From the NCBI GenBank assembly GCA_963975245.1, contig CAXBFJ010000006.1, forward strand, positions 124,001-188,000: a stretch of 64,000 nt of DNA. The letters are read 5' to 3'. This DNA is from Panacagrimonas sp963975245 (GTDB lineage Bacteria > Pseudomonadota > Gammaproteobacteria > Nevskiales > Nevskiaceae). Every line of letters starts with the position of its first letter. Position 1 is the first letter of the stretch. The notes under the pieces are model-generated. The model made no database searches. It saw only the letters and a program-made list of their open reading frames with translations, and was not told the origin of the DNA. Shown here piece after piece: positions 1 to 8,847 of this stretch. The position numbers were made by a program, and so were the translations under genes.

Positions 1-13
1 GGGGGGAGCAAAC

Positions 14-490
14 ATGAGAATGATCCTTATGTTGGCGTCGATGCTGGCGCTGAGTCATGTCGTCCGCGCCGAGGTTTATCTCTGCGAGGCAGATGGCAAG
101 AAGGTGTACACGGACAACCCCTGCACGCCGGGCGACAAACCACACCAGATGCCCGAGATCAGTACGGTCCCGTCCGTAGAAGGTATTGATCTGGCAGAGC
201 AATACGACGCCCGAGCGAAGAAGTCGCGTCAAGCGCGTGACGGCGAGGACAAAGCCTGGCTGGAATCGCACGACGCGGGGAAGGCGCGCGACAAGAAGAT
301 GCGCGAGGCCATTTTCGACAAGCGGGTGCTCAAGGATATGAGTTCGGACGAAGTCCGCCTCGCCATCGGGAGTCCGGATGAGGTGGAGTACAGTGGCGGT
401 CAGGAGCGCTGGATCTATCGAAATGGGCGCCAGAAGCGGGTAGTGACCCTGCAGGATGGGCGCGTCAGCGCCGCCGGAGCGTTTCGCTAG
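14..490 (+). CDS. DUF4124 domain-containing secreted protein
   Basis: A 158-residue protein with an N-terminal signal peptide (about residues 1-19, ending VRA) followed by the short DUF4124 pattern VYLCEADGKKVYTDNPC, typical of small periplasmic proteins of gamma- and betaproteobacteria. The middle (about 60-105) is highly charged and probably helical. The last 45 residues (SSDEVRLAIGSPDEVEYSGG onward) resemble the BamE/SmpA-like beta fold found in many envelope proteins. The function is unknown and nothing in the sequence suggests catalysis. The start is supported by a purine-rich stretch (GGGGGGAGCAAAC) just upstream. It is followed by a 120-bp gap with no clear signal. Confidence 0.75.
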   Translation: MRMILMLASMLALSHVVRAEVYLCEADGKKVYTDNPCTPGDKPHQMPEISTVPSVEGIDLAEQYDARAKKSRQARDGEDKAWLESHDAGKARDKKMREAIFDKRVLKDMSSDEVRLAIGSPDEVEYSGGQERWIYRNGRQKRVVTLQDGRVSAAGAFR

Positions 491-611
491 ATCTGTAATG
501 CGGGTGGGCCAGGCACCAGAGCTTGTGGACGCGGGTACTGACATCTTGAAAAATGCGCGAAAGGTCCCAGCTAACAACCACCCACCACTCTTGAACAGAA
601 GTCTCTAGGCC

Positions 612-1016
612 ATGCCTCTATACGAATATGCTTGCGGCGCTTGTGGAACCGTCTCTGAAATCAATCATCGAATTTCCGCCCCGGCGCCGACGGACTGTCC
701 CGAGTGTGGAAAGCCGGCCCTGAGCAAGTTGATGTCAGCTTCCAATTTCCGGCTCAAGGGCGCGGGCTGGTACGAGACTGACTTCAAGTCCGAGGGCAAG
801 CGAAATCTGGCCGGAGATGGTGAATCTGCTGAAAAATCAGCAGGTTCGACGGAATATGCGAGTGCCACTTCTACAGCGGGATCCGAGACCAAAGCGGCCG
901 CAGCGCCAAAGTCGGAGGCCAAGGCTGACAAGCCCAAGGCAGATGCCAAGCCCGCCGCAAAAGCTCCGCCCCCAGCCGCTTCCAAGCCGGCCAAGCCGAG
1001 CGGCGCAGCCGCCTGA
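612..1016 (+). CDS. FmdB-family zinc ribbon protein
   Basis: A 134-residue protein whose first 45 residues are the FmdB/CxxC_CxxC_SSSS zinc ribbon: MPLYEYACGACG, then CPECG about 20 residues later, giving two CxxC metal-binding pairs. Residues 50-65 (LKGAGWYETDFKS) are the conserved segment following the ribbon in this family. The C-terminal half (about 75-134) is low-complexity Ala/Lys/Pro and probably disordered. FmdB proteins were named as putative regulators, but no general function is established. The gene lies immediately upstream of aspS on the same strand, an arrangement common in proteobacteria, and is probably co-transcribed with it. Confidence 0.85.
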   Translation: MPLYEYACGACGTVSEINHRISAPAPTDCPECGKPALSKLMSASNFRLKGAGWYETDFKSEGKRNLAGDGESAEKSAGSTEYASATSTAGSETKAAAAPKSEAKADKPKADAKPAAKAPPPAASKPAKPSGAAA

Positions 1017-1092
1017 CGCGGTACTTTCCAAGCAAGCGAGCAGGGTCGCGGCTACAATCCGCGACCCCAATTTTGCTGGCGAAGCTGAATCC

Positions 1093-2883
1093 ATGCGTTC
1101 CCATTACTGCGGTCAGGTTAACGAAACACTGATCGGCGAAACCGTTACGGTCTGTGGCTGGGTGCACCGCCGCCGAGACCACGGTGGTGTCATTTTTATT
1201 GATCTTCGTGATCGCGAAGGCCTGCTCCAGTGCGTGTTTGACCCCGATACGGTCGAGGCCTTTGCACTGGCCGACCGTTTTCGCTCGGAGTTTGTCGTGC
1301 GCATCACGGGTCGAGTGCGCCCCAGGCCGGCGGGCACCGAGAATGCCAACCTGAGCACGGGCCAGATTGAAGTGCTGGGCAAGCAGGCGGAGCTATTGAG
1401 CAGCGCGCTGACGCCGCCGTTCCATCTGGATGATGAGAATGTCGGTGAGGAGACGCGCCTCAAGTATCGCTATGTCGATCTGCGCAGACCTGCCCTGCAA
1501 AAGAATCTCAAGCTGCGCCACGACATCATCCGGCGCATTCGCAATCACATGGATGAGAACGGGTTTCTTGAAGTGGAAACCCCGATTCTCACCCGCGCAA
1601 CACCCGAGGGTGCGCGCGACTACTTGGTGCCCTCGCGTACTCATCCAGGGCATTTCTTTGCGCTGCCGCAGTCGCCGCAGCTGTTCAAGCAGCTGTTGAT
1701 GGTGGGTGGCCTGGATCGCTACTACCAGATTGCGCGCTGCTTCCGCGATGAAGATCTCCGTGCGGATCGCCAGCCTGAATTCACCCAGCTGGATATCGAA
1801 ACCTCCTTCCAGACACAGGACCAGATCATGCAAATGATCGAGTCGCTGGTGCGGGACCTATTTCAGAAGGTGCTGGACGTTGATCTTGGCGATATGCCGA
1901 GAATGCCCTATGCAGAGGCCATGGCCCGCTTTGGCTCGGATAAACCCGACCTGCGTAATCCGCTGGAGCTGGTCGATATCAAGGATCTGGTTGCCGATTC
2001 TGACTTCAAGGTTTTTGCGCGGCCGGCTCAGGATCCGAAATGCCGAGTCAGTGCCTTGCGAGTGCCGGAGGGAGCCACGAAGCTTTCTCGCGGCCAGATC
2101 GACGCCTACACCGGGTTCGTCGGCCAGTACGGTGCCAAGGGGCTGGCCTGGATCAAGGTCAACGACGCGGCCAAAGGTCGTGAAGGTCTGCAGTCGCCTA
2201 TCGTCAAGAATCTGTCTGATGCAGCGCTGAGCGGCATTCTCGAGCGCACCGGTGCTCAGGATGGCGACCTGATTTTCTTCGGTGCGGACAAGTTCTCAGT
2301 GGTCAGCGATGCGCTCGGCGCGTTGCGCCTGAAGGTGGCTGCGGATATCGGCATGGTCAGCAGCGGCTGGAAGGCGCTGTGGATCGTTGACTGGCCAATG
2401 TTTGAATACGACGACAAGGACGGACGCTGGATCTCTCCGCATCATCCTTTCACCGCGCCGCAGCAGTTTGATGCAGATGCCATCCGCAAGGACCCGGGTT
2501 CCATCGTTTCGCAGGGTTATGACATCGTGCTCAACGGTGTTGAACTCGGCGGAGGGTCGGTGCGTATTCACCGCGCTGACGTTCAGCAGGCCGTGTTTGA
2601 GCTTCTGGGCATCTCCGAAGAAGAGCAGAAGGAAAAATTTGGCTTCCTGCTTGAGGCCTTGTCTTTCGGGGCGCCGCCTCACGGCGGGCTGGCGATCGGC
2701 ATTGATCGCCTGGTCATGTTGATGACGGGGTCGACTTCCATCCGCGAGGTCATCGCCTTTCCGAAGACTCAGACGGCGCATGACCCGCTGACCAATGCGC
2801 CGGGTGAGGTCGATGTGCGCAATCTTCGCGAACTCCATCTGCGAAGCACGGTCACAAAGCAGGCCTCGGCCCCAACAGAGTAG
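1093..2883 (+). CDS. aspS: aspartyl-tRNA synthetase, probably non-discriminating
   Basis: A class II aminoacyl-tRNA synthetase of 596 residues, the usual bacterial AspRS length. It has an N-terminal OB anticodon-binding domain (about 1-110), a catalytic core with motif 2 (FRDEDLRADRQPEFTQ) and motif 3 (GLAIGIDRLVML), and a GAD insertion at about 290-410. It charges tRNA with aspartate in the cytoplasm. I chose the ATG at 1093 because MRSHYCGQV matches the family N-terminus; the frame stays open upstream through the preceding gene without homology. Residue 30 is His (RRRDHGG) and residue 81 is Gly (PAGTEN). These are the residues reported for the relaxed Pseudomonas AspRS that also aspartylates tRNA-Asn, whereas E. 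coli has Leu at the first site. Confidence 0.97.
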   Translation: MRSHYCGQVNETLIGETVTVCGWVHRRRDHGGVIFIDLRDREGLLQCVFDPDTVEAFALADRFRSEFVVRITGRVRPRPAGTENANLSTGQIEVLGKQAELLSSALTPPFHLDDENVGEETRLKYRYVDLRRPALQKNLKLRHDIIRRIRNHMDENGFLEVETPILTRATPEGARDYLVPSRTHPGHFFALPQSPQLFKQLLMVGGLDRYYQIARCFRDEDLRADRQPEFTQLDIETSFQTQDQIMQMIESLVRDLFQKVLDVDLGDMPRMPYAEAMARFGSDKPDLRNPLELVDIKDLVADSDFKVFARPAQDPKCRVSALRVPEGATKLSRGQIDAYTGFVGQYGAKGLAWIKVNDAAKGREGLQSPIVKNLSDAALSGILERTGAQDGDLIFFGADKFSVVSDALGALRLKVAADIGMVSSGWKALWIVDWPMFEYDDKDGRWISPHHPFTAPQQFDADAIRKDPGSIVSQGYDIVLNGVELGGGSVRIHRADVQQAVFELLGISEEEQKEKFGFLLEALSFGAPPHGGLAIGIDRLVMLMTGSTSIREVIAFPKTQTAHDPLTNAPGEVDVRNLRELHLRSTVTKQASAPTE

Positions 2884-2924
2884 AACCACATCCCATGCGC
2901 GAGCATCAGAGGAACAGGACGTAC

Positions 2925-4583
2925 ATGAACCGATTTCAATTGACGGCAGCCGCCTCGCTTGCCCTGGTGCTGATGGGCTGCGGCAGCATTGGTGACGGCA
3001 GCAAGCCTGAAACCCTGACCATTGTCGACAACACTCTGTTGACCGGCAGCACCACACTGAATGATTTGGCGCTGAATTCGGACGGCACTGGCGAGGCGCT
3101 GGAGTGCATTGCAAAACAGCTGCGCTTGCTGATTCGGTTTACTGACGGTTCCCTGGGTGACTTCACCACGCGTGCAACGTGGAGCAGCAGTGACCCGTCC
3201 GTTTTGGCAATCAGCAATGCATTTGACACCACTATCCCTGGTCGAGATGGCGAGTTCTTCATTCCTGGCACGCTATTGCCGGCATCCGAGACTGGAGCTG
3301 GTTCCACCGTCACGATCACGGCGGAGTATCAGGGCCTGAGTCAGACCTTTGAAGTGGAAGTGGATGCGCTGGATCCGGGACCGTTTTCAATTGCTCAGGG
3401 TTCGGGTTTCAGTGCAACAGAGGTACCGGACGTCGTTGCGCTGGCACCTGTGAGCTCGGTGCTCTACTCCGTGCGAGCCATGGTCAACGGCGAGCCGCGG
3501 GATGTCACCGGGTCCGCTACCTTCGGTTTTGAGACGCCGATGGACGATCTGGTTGTGATCGGGCTGGATGGTCGGGTCGTGACCACGGGCACCGATCGCA
3601 CCGCCTTCCCTTTGCCGCAGTCCCTGACGATGCAGGCCATTCCCGTCGTGGAAGCTTGTAGCGGTCGCAAGGCGACACTTGATCTTCGGGTCGCAGAGCC
3701 GGTGTCCGTCTCCCTTGAGCAGGAAGAAGGTTTCTATCCGGCGGACGCTGCGGCCGATGAGAATCGCCTAGTCGTGGGCTTCTCCCAACTGCTCAAGGTG
3801 ATCGGCAATTTTGGCGATCTCGATGGTGACGGTACTGATGAGACTCAGGATCTGAGTTCTCAGATCAGGACGCAATTCGACCTGGTGGATGCCTCGGTGA
3901 CGGATTGCAGCACCGCCTTCCCGGACCCGGAAGACACTGAAGACACCGAAGTGACCGAAGATGAGGAGGAAGAAGTTGCGCTTCCGATCCTGAATTTCGG
4001 CTCCTCACTGTTTGCACGTGGCAACCAGACCTTTGGTGCAAACCCGGGCGTTACCGGAATCTGCAGTCGTTACGGCCCTGTAGAGCGTGTTGATGATGAA
4101 GATCGATACACGCCCAACAGTGCACCGATAGTGATAGAAGTGATCGCCGGTCTGGATGCCGAGGAGAATGCGACCACCATCTCAAGCCCTCTGACGGTGA
4201 CACCGGAAAGAACACCGGCCTTGATTGACGAAATCAACGGTCAATTGAAGTACACGGCAAGGGGCACCTTTACGCCCGCTGGCGAAGGTGCAGTCCCGGT
4301 GAGCTTTGATGTGGGCCGGCATGTTTTCTGGACGGTGGATCCAGCTGTGGACATGGACGATGAAGAACGCGTGGTTGCCGGCGTCACAAACTTTGGCAAC
4401 GGGCCAGATCCGGGCATCGCGATTTCCTTGCTCAGCGAAGGAGACGAGGAGGCGACGGTAAACGTCAATGCGACCCTGGTCCGCGGTACCTTGGACGAGT
4501 CTGCGGTGAGTGAAGACGACATCACGGACGTCACCGGCCAGGCCTCATTGACGGTGACAGCACCAGCGGCCGACACGCCCTGA
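2925..4583 (+). CDS. large predicted lipoprotein with Ig-like repeats
   Basis: A 552-residue predicted lipoprotein. MNRFQLTAAASLALVLMGC is a lipobox signal peptide with Cys19 as the lipidated residue. I preferred the ATG at 2925 over an ATG 30 bp upstream because only the later one places the signal peptide at the N-terminus. Residues about 60-160 (TWSSSDPSVLAIS) look like a bacterial Ig-like (BIG2-type) domain, and two more beta-rich segments of similar character follow. An acidic run (DPEDTEDTEVTEDEEEEV) near residue 340 separates the halves. Localisation is probably the outer membrane or cell surface. The function is unknown and no enzymatic motif was seen. A strong hairpin terminator follows. 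Confidence 0.75.
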   Translation: MNRFQLTAAASLALVLMGCGSIGDGSKPETLTIVDNTLLTGSTTLNDLALNSDGTGEALECIAKQLRLLIRFTDGSLGDFTTRATWSSSDPSVLAISNAFDTTIPGRDGEFFIPGTLLPASETGAGSTVTITAEYQGLSQTFEVEVDALDPGPFSIAQGSGFSATEVPDVVALAPVSSVLYSVRAMVNGEPRDVTGSATFGFETPMDDLVVIGLDGRVVTTGTDRTAFPLPQSLTMQAIPVVEACSGRKATLDLRVAEPVSVSLEQEEGFYPADAAADENRLVVGFSQLLKVIGNFGDLDGDGTDETQDLSSQIRTQFDLVDASVTDCSTAFPDPEDTEDTEVTEDEEEEVALPILNFGSSLFARGNQTFGANPGVTGICSRYGPVERVDDEDRYTPNSAPIVIEVIAGLDAEENATTISSPLTVTPERTPALIDEINGQLKYTARGTFTPAGEGAVPVSFDVGRHVFWTVDPAVDMDDEERVVAGVTNFGNGPDPGIAISLLSEGDEEATVNVNATLVRGTLDESAVSEDDITDVTGQASLTVTAPAADTP

Positions 4584-4611
4584 GCTTGCTGCTCGATCCA
4601 AGCTGAATGGC

Positions 4612-4652
4612 AACGGCGGCGCCTGCGACTCAACGCAAGCGCCGCCGTTTTC
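4612..4652. terminator. bidirectional hairpin terminator
   Basis: A perfect 11-bp stem (AACGGCGGCGC at 4612-4622 with GCGCCGCCGTT at 4639-4649) and a 16-nt loop, followed by TTTTCTT on the plus strand. It lies between the converging lipoprotein and xseA genes. It fits a plus-strand factor-independent terminator, with weaker use on the minus strand. Confidence 0.75.
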
Positions 4653-5999
4653 TTATGAGCGTTCTGGAGGTGTCCGCCTGGCGCGGATCTGCCCTTGAGC
4701 GAGCAGCAGTTCGAATTCGGCATCAGCCGGAACCTGATTCGGATTGCGCAGAACTGTGCCGTCCTGCAGACGGGCAAGCGCGTAGCCGCGGTCGAGCACG
4801 GCTTTTGGGCTCAGGCTCTTGAGAATCGCCGATGCGCGATCAAGCTGCGCCTCGTGCTGGCGAAGCATTCCGCGTTGTGCGTGGATCAGGCGTTGCAATG
4901 ATGCATCCAGCCGCATGCCAATCTGGCGCAGGGCGCGCGCCGGGTGCTGTGCCGACAATCGCTGCCGAAGATGTTCAAGGCGGGCACGCTGGACAGTCAG
5001 GTGGCGCCCGGTGGTCATAGTCAGGCGATGTTCTATCTCGTCCAGTCGTTGCGCGCGGTCCTGAATGGCCCGCTGCGGATGAACCAGTCTGAGTCTGGCC
5101 TGCAGCTGCTCAAGCTTGGCGCGTTTAGCCGCCATGCCGTCTTCCAGTGCTTCAGCCAGATGAACTTCCGATTCTGCGATGCGGTGCAGGAGTTGTCGGG
5201 CGTCGGGGCTAACCAGTTCGGCAGCAGCCGTGGGGGTGGTGGCGCGCAGGTCCGCAACGTAGTCGCAAATGGTGGTGTCGATTTCGTGACCGATTCCGCT
5301 GACGACCGGCACCGTGCAGGCACGGACCGCACGCGCCACGATTTCTTCATTGAAGGCCCACAAGTCTTCCAGCGAGCCGCCCCCGCGAACCAGCAGAATG
5401 ACATCGACAGGCGCGCGTTGCGGCAGCTGTTGTAGCGCCTTGACGATGGCCGGCGCCGCCGCATCGCCCTGCACCGGAACTGGCCAGAGAAAGACCTTGG
5501 CCATACCGAAGCGCCGTGCCAGCGCGGCCTTGACGTCTTGAACCGCTGCGCCAGTCCCAGAGGTGATGAGGCCGATTCTGGACGGCATTGCAGGGATGGG
5601 CCGCTTTAGCGCCTCATCGAACAATCCTTCGCCTGCTAGCCTGCGCTTGAGCGCTTCAAAGGCCTGGAGCAGGGCACCTTCGCCAGCGGGCTCCATGTGC
5701 TCGCAGATCAGTTGGAGGTCGCCCCTGGCGGTATAGAAACTCACCGAGGCGCGCAGCAGGACGCGATCACCATTTGCAGGCTGCGGTCTGACCAACTGAT
5801 TGGCGCCGCGAAACATCGCGCAGCGCAATTGTGACTTGGCATCCTTGATTGTGAAGTACCAATGACCAGACGCCGGGCGGCTGAAATTGGAGATTTCGCC
5901 CTCAACCCAGACGCGCGGCAGGCTGTCTTCCACCAGCGCGCGCAGGGTTTGCGCCAGCTCGGAAACTGCATAGATCGTGCGCAAAGTCGGTTCAGTCAC
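4653..5999 (-). CDS. xseA: exodeoxyribonuclease VII large subunit
   Basis: A 448-residue XseA, the catalytic large subunit of exonuclease VII, which degrades single-stranded DNA from both ends in repair. The N-terminal OB-fold (about 5-105) includes VWVEGEISNFSRPASGHWYF and LRCAMFRG. The catalytic domain (about 125-310) shows the family signatures ITSGTGAAVQD and LVRGGGSLEDLWAFN. The remainder is a long helical coiled-coil region, and the C-terminus has the conserved VLDRGYALAR. The small subunit gene xseB is not adjacent. The gene is divergent from guaB, sharing a short promoter region, and its start is within 60 bp of the guaB start. Confidence 0.96.
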   Translation of the reverse strand: MTEPTLRTIYAVSELAQTLRALVEDSLPRVWVEGEISNFSRPASGHWYFTIKDAKSQLRCAMFRGANQLVRPQPANGDRVLLRASVSFYTARGDLQLICEHMEPAGEGALLQAFEALKRRLAGEGLFDEALKRPIPAMPSRIGLITSGTGAAVQDVKAALARRFGMAKVFLWPVPVQGDAAAPAIVKALQQLPQRAPVDVILLVRGGGSLEDLWAFNEEIVARAVRACTVPVVSGIGHEIDTTICDYVADLRATTPTAAAELVSPDARQLLHRIAESEVHLAEALEDGMAAKRAKLEQLQARLRLVHPQRAIQDRAQRLDEIEHRLTMTTGRHLTVQRARLEHLRQRLSAQHPARALRQIGMRLDASLQRLIHAQRGMLRQHEAQLDRASAILKSLSPKAVLDRGYALARLQDGTVLRNPNQVPADAEFELLLAQGQIRARRTPPERS

Positions 6000-6006
6000 G
6001 AAAATT

Positions 6007-6036
6007 TTCGGAGGTTCGAATGCTGATCCGTATAAT
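6007..6036 (+). promoter_or_regulatory. candidate guaB promoter
   Basis: A perfect TATAAT lies at 6031-6036, 22 bp upstream of the guaB ATG. The -35 region is weak (TTCGGA at 6007-6012, 18-bp spacer). The element overlaps the xseA/guaB divergent interval, and the -35 sits only a few bases from the xseA start. Confidence 0.55.
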
Positions 6037-6057
6037 AGTCGCTTGACGGAGCTCTCT

Positions 6058-7524
6058 ATGCGAATTGAAACCGAGGCCCTGACGTTTGACGACGTCCTGC
6101 TTCAACCGGCCTATTCCGAAGTCCTGCCACGCCAGGTCAATCTGACCACACGGCTGACTTCACGAATTACGCTGAATATCCCGCTGTTGTCCGCTGCCAT
6201 GGACACGGTGACTGAATCCAAACTGGCCATCGCGCTGGCGCAGGAAGGCGGGATGGGGATTGTTCACAAGAACATGACCGCCGAGCGCCAGGCCGCTGAA
6301 GTGCGAATGGTCAAGAAGTATGAATCGGGCGTGATCGCAGATCCGATTACCGTGCCGCCGACCATCACCATTGGTGAGGTCATCAAGCTGACCCGCGCCA
6401 ATCGGATATCCGGTGTGCCGGTGGTGGATGGTGATCAGTTGGTCGGCATCGTGACCAGCCGCGACCTTCGATTCGAGACGCGGTTCGGCGAACCGGTCAG
6501 CGAAGTGATGACGCCCCGCGATCGGCTGATCACCGTGCAGGAAGGCGCGTCTCGCGAAGAGGTTGTTGCCAAGCTGCACCAGCATCGCATTGAAAAAGTG
6601 CTGGTGATCAACGACAAGTTCCAGCTACGCGGCATGATTACGGTCAAGGATATCCAGAAGTCCAGCGATCATCCTCTGGCCTGCAAGGATGAGCGCGGCA
6701 GCCTGAGAGTGGGAGCCGCAGTAGGCACCGGGCCGGAGACCGAAGCGCGCGTCGCCGGATTGGTCCAGGCGGGGGTGGATGTCATCGTGGTAGACACCGC
6801 GCATGGTCATTCCAAGGGCGTGATTGATCGCGTCGCCAGCCTCAAGCGTCAGTATCCGGACCTGCAGATCATAGGCGGCAATATCGCGTCCGGCGAAGCG
6901 GCACTGGCGCTGGCTGATGCCGGTGCGGATGCGGTCAAGGTCGGGATAGGCCCCGGCTCTATCTGCACTACACGCGTGGTGGCTGGAGTGGGAGTGCCGC
7001 AGATCAGTGCGATCATGTCGGTGGCAGAGGCACTCAAGAATCGCGATGTACCGCTCATTGGCGATGGCGGCGTGCGTTTTTCCGGTGATTTCTCAAAGGC
7101 GCTGGCGGCCGGTGCGCATGCAGTGATGGTGGGCTCCATTCTGGCCGGCACCGAAGAAGCGCCTGGAGAAGTGGAGCTGTATCAGGGTCGTTCCTACAAA
7201 TCTTACCGCGGCATGGGATCACTCGGCGCGATGTCTCAGGCGCAGGGCTCGAAGGATCGCTATTTTCAGGACACCACCAGCGAGGTCGAGAAACTGGTGC
7301 CAGAAGGTGTGGAAGGCCGGGTGCCCTACAAGGGTCCAATGGCAGCCATCATTCACCAGATGATTGGTGGCCTTCGTGCATCCATGGGCTATACAGGTTG
7401 CACGAGCATTGAGGAACTGCGCACCAAGTCGCGTTTCGTGAAGATCACATCGGCTGGCATGAAGGAAAGCCATGTGCACGACGTGAGCATCACCAAGGAA
7501 GCGCCGAACTACCGCACGGAATAA
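6058..7524 (+). CDS. guaB: inosine-5'-monophosphate dehydrogenase
   Basis: A 488-residue IMPDH that oxidises IMP to XMP with NAD+, the first committed step of GMP synthesis. The (beta/alpha)8 barrel is interrupted by two CBS domains (about 95-200). The catalytic loop GSICTTR carries Cys303, followed by the IMP-binding GDGGVRFSGD and the flap YRGMGS. I chose the ATG at 6058 because MRIETEALTFDDVLL is the canonical N-terminus and ACGGAG lies just upstream; the frame is open 81 bp further up without homology and would overlap xseA. guaA, often next, is absent. The stop lies 5 bp from the convergent ygfZ. Confidence 0.98.
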   Translation: MRIETEALTFDDVLLQPAYSEVLPRQVNLTTRLTSRITLNIPLLSAAMDTVTESKLAIALAQEGGMGIVHKNMTAERQAAEVRMVKKYESGVIADPITVPPTITIGEVIKLTRANRISGVPVVDGDQLVGIVTSRDLRFETRFGEPVSEVMTPRDRLITVQEGASREEVVAKLHQHRIEKVLVINDKFQLRGMITVKDIQKSSDHPLACKDERGSLRVGAAVGTGPETEARVAGLVQAGVDVIVVDTAHGHSKGVIDRVASLKRQYPDLQIIGGNIASGEAALALADAGADAVKVGIGPGSICTTRVVAGVGVPQISAIMSVAEALKNRDVPLIGDGGVRFSGDFSKALAAGAHAVMVGSILAGTEEAPGEVELYQGRSYKSYRGMGSLGAMSQAQGSKDRYFQDTTSEVEKLVPEGVEGRVPYKGPMAAIIHQMIGGLRASMGYTGCTSIEELRTKSRFVKITSAGMKESHVHDVSITKEAPNYRTE

Positions 7525-7529
7525 TCTGC

Positions 7530-8459
7530 TCAGGGTTGAGCCGGTTCTGAGGCAATGGAACTGATGCGTCGCGCAGGCTCCTGATTGATGCACAAGCCGG
7601 TGGTGCGTGCGACGGCCACCTGCAGAACCGCGCAGGCAATGAAGCCCTTGCCGTCATTTGCGGCGATCGCATCCACGATGTCTCCCACTGCTTGTCCGTC
7701 ACCGGTGGGGTCATGGATGGCGGTGCCCGGTGCGGGGGGCTCGCCCTCCCCGTGGATAACGAACATGCGCTTCTTGAGTTTGCCCAGATAGTGCAAGCGG
7801 GCAATGACTTCCTGTCCGGTATAGCAACCTTTTTTGAAGTCGATGCCACCGGCAAAACGGTCGATGTTGAGCATCTGTGCAACCCACTTGTCCTGGGTTT
7901 CCGGTACGACTATCGGTACGCCGGCGGTGATTTCAGCACGCCGCCACAGGTCCTGGTCGGACTCAGATTCCAGGCTCGTCAGGTTTTCCGGGCTACCACA
8001 GATGAAGTACCGCGCTGCTTCGCCGTAGGCGCGCATGATGCGCAAGCCCGAGTCCGCTTGAGTCACCTCCAGGGGGGGCACCGGGATGCTGCTCAGCTGT
8101 GCGGCGAAGGGAAAATCTGCGCTCTGGCCCAGCAGGCCGAGCGCTTGCGAGTCGCTTTGTTCGATATTGACCTTCGATCTGAGGACGAACATGCGTAGAC
8201 GTTTGCTGACCACATCCAGAAGCGAACGCGGTAGCCAGAGTTCGAAACCGTCCGCAATCCGCATCATCAGGGGCAGGGCCAGCACGCGACCTTTTGGACT
8301 GCTGTATGACGTCAGTACGGCGGACTCTGCGCGCAGGGCGCGGATATCTGCACTGATCTGGCCCTGAAGAAAAGCTTCCGCATCTTCCCCGCAAATCTTC
8401 AGTGCGGCCCATGAATCGAGCCGAATTAGCCTGCTTTTGCTGTTTTCAATTTGACTCAC
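7530..8459 (-). CDS. ygfZ: tRNA-modifying / Fe-S-linked protein YgfZ
   Basis: A 309-residue member of the YgfZ/GcvT folate-binding family. The signature KGCYTGQEVIAR (about residue 220) is present with its conserved cysteine. In E. coli YgfZ is a folate-dependent protein that supports activity of certain Fe-S enzymes and was linked to tRNA modification. The start is GTG (MSQIENSKSR). It lies next to, and divergent from, an SDHAF4-like gene and the succinate dehydrogenase operon, which fits an Fe-S or complex II maturation neighbourhood, although the link is inferred. Confidence 0.92.
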   Translation of the reverse strand: MSQIENSKSRLIRLDSWAALKICGEDAEAFLQGQISADIRALRAESAVLTSYSSPKGRVLALPLMMRIADGFELWLPRSLLDVVSKRLRMFVLRSKVNIEQSDSQALGLLGQSADFPFAAQLSSIPVPPLEVTQADSGLRIMRAYGEAARYFICGSPENLTSLESESDQDLWRRAEITAGVPIVVPETQDKWVAQMLNIDRFAGGIDFKKGCYTGQEVIARLHYLGKLKKRMFVIHGEGEPPAPGTAIHDPTGDGQAVGDIVDAIAANDGKGFIACAVLQVAVARTTGLCINQEPARRISSIASEPAQP

Positions 8460-8550
8460 AATGACCTGTTATTCCTTCATTCGTTGCGGCCAAGGCCTCA
8501 ACTTTGCGAAAATGGGGGGCTGCTTTCCCAGAATATGCGCCATCTCAAGA

Positions 8551-8781
8551 ATGTCAGACAAACCTGATGAAGTCGTAAAACGGTATCGCCCCAAGGCGAG
8601 CGATGCCATTGCCTTGAGCGAATTGCTGGCTAATGAAGGCCAGGCGAAAGTAGTTGATGGTGACAAGGACGTCATCGCCGTAGATGACGGCAAGCCGAAG
8701 GAGTTCGGCGGCCGCAAGAACGGGATGGATCCCACGCGCTACGGCGACTGGGAAAAGGATGGACGCTGCATCGATTTCTAG
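8551..8781 (+). CDS. SDHAF4-like (DUF1674) succinate dehydrogenase assembly factor
   Basis: A 76-residue protein ending in GMDPTRYGDWEKDGRCIDF. This is the signature of DUF1674, the family of mitochondrial SDHAF4, which binds flavinylated SdhA and protects it before complex II assembly. I chose the internal ATG at 8551 (MSDKPDEVVKRYRPKASDA); the 30 extra upstream residues are cysteine-rich and unlike the family. It is the first gene of the sdh cluster, 66 bp before sdhC, which strongly supports a complex II role. The conserved C-terminus is intact, so the family call is secure; function in bacteria is inferred from the mitochondrial homologue and the context. Confidence 0.9.
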   Translation: MSDKPDEVVKRYRPKASDAIALSELLANEGQAKVVDGDKDVIAVDDGKPKEFGGRKNGMDPTRYGDWEKDGRCIDF

Positions 8782-8847
8782 CAACCGCTTCAAACCCACG
8801 TGGTCTGCGGCGCCATCGTGGCGTGCGCACAGTCGAAGGTATAAAAA

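Noticed and set aside
2296..3114. Minus-strand open frame opposite the end of aspS and the lipoprotein start.
   Set aside because: Shadow of the two plus-strand genes; no start signal or domain.
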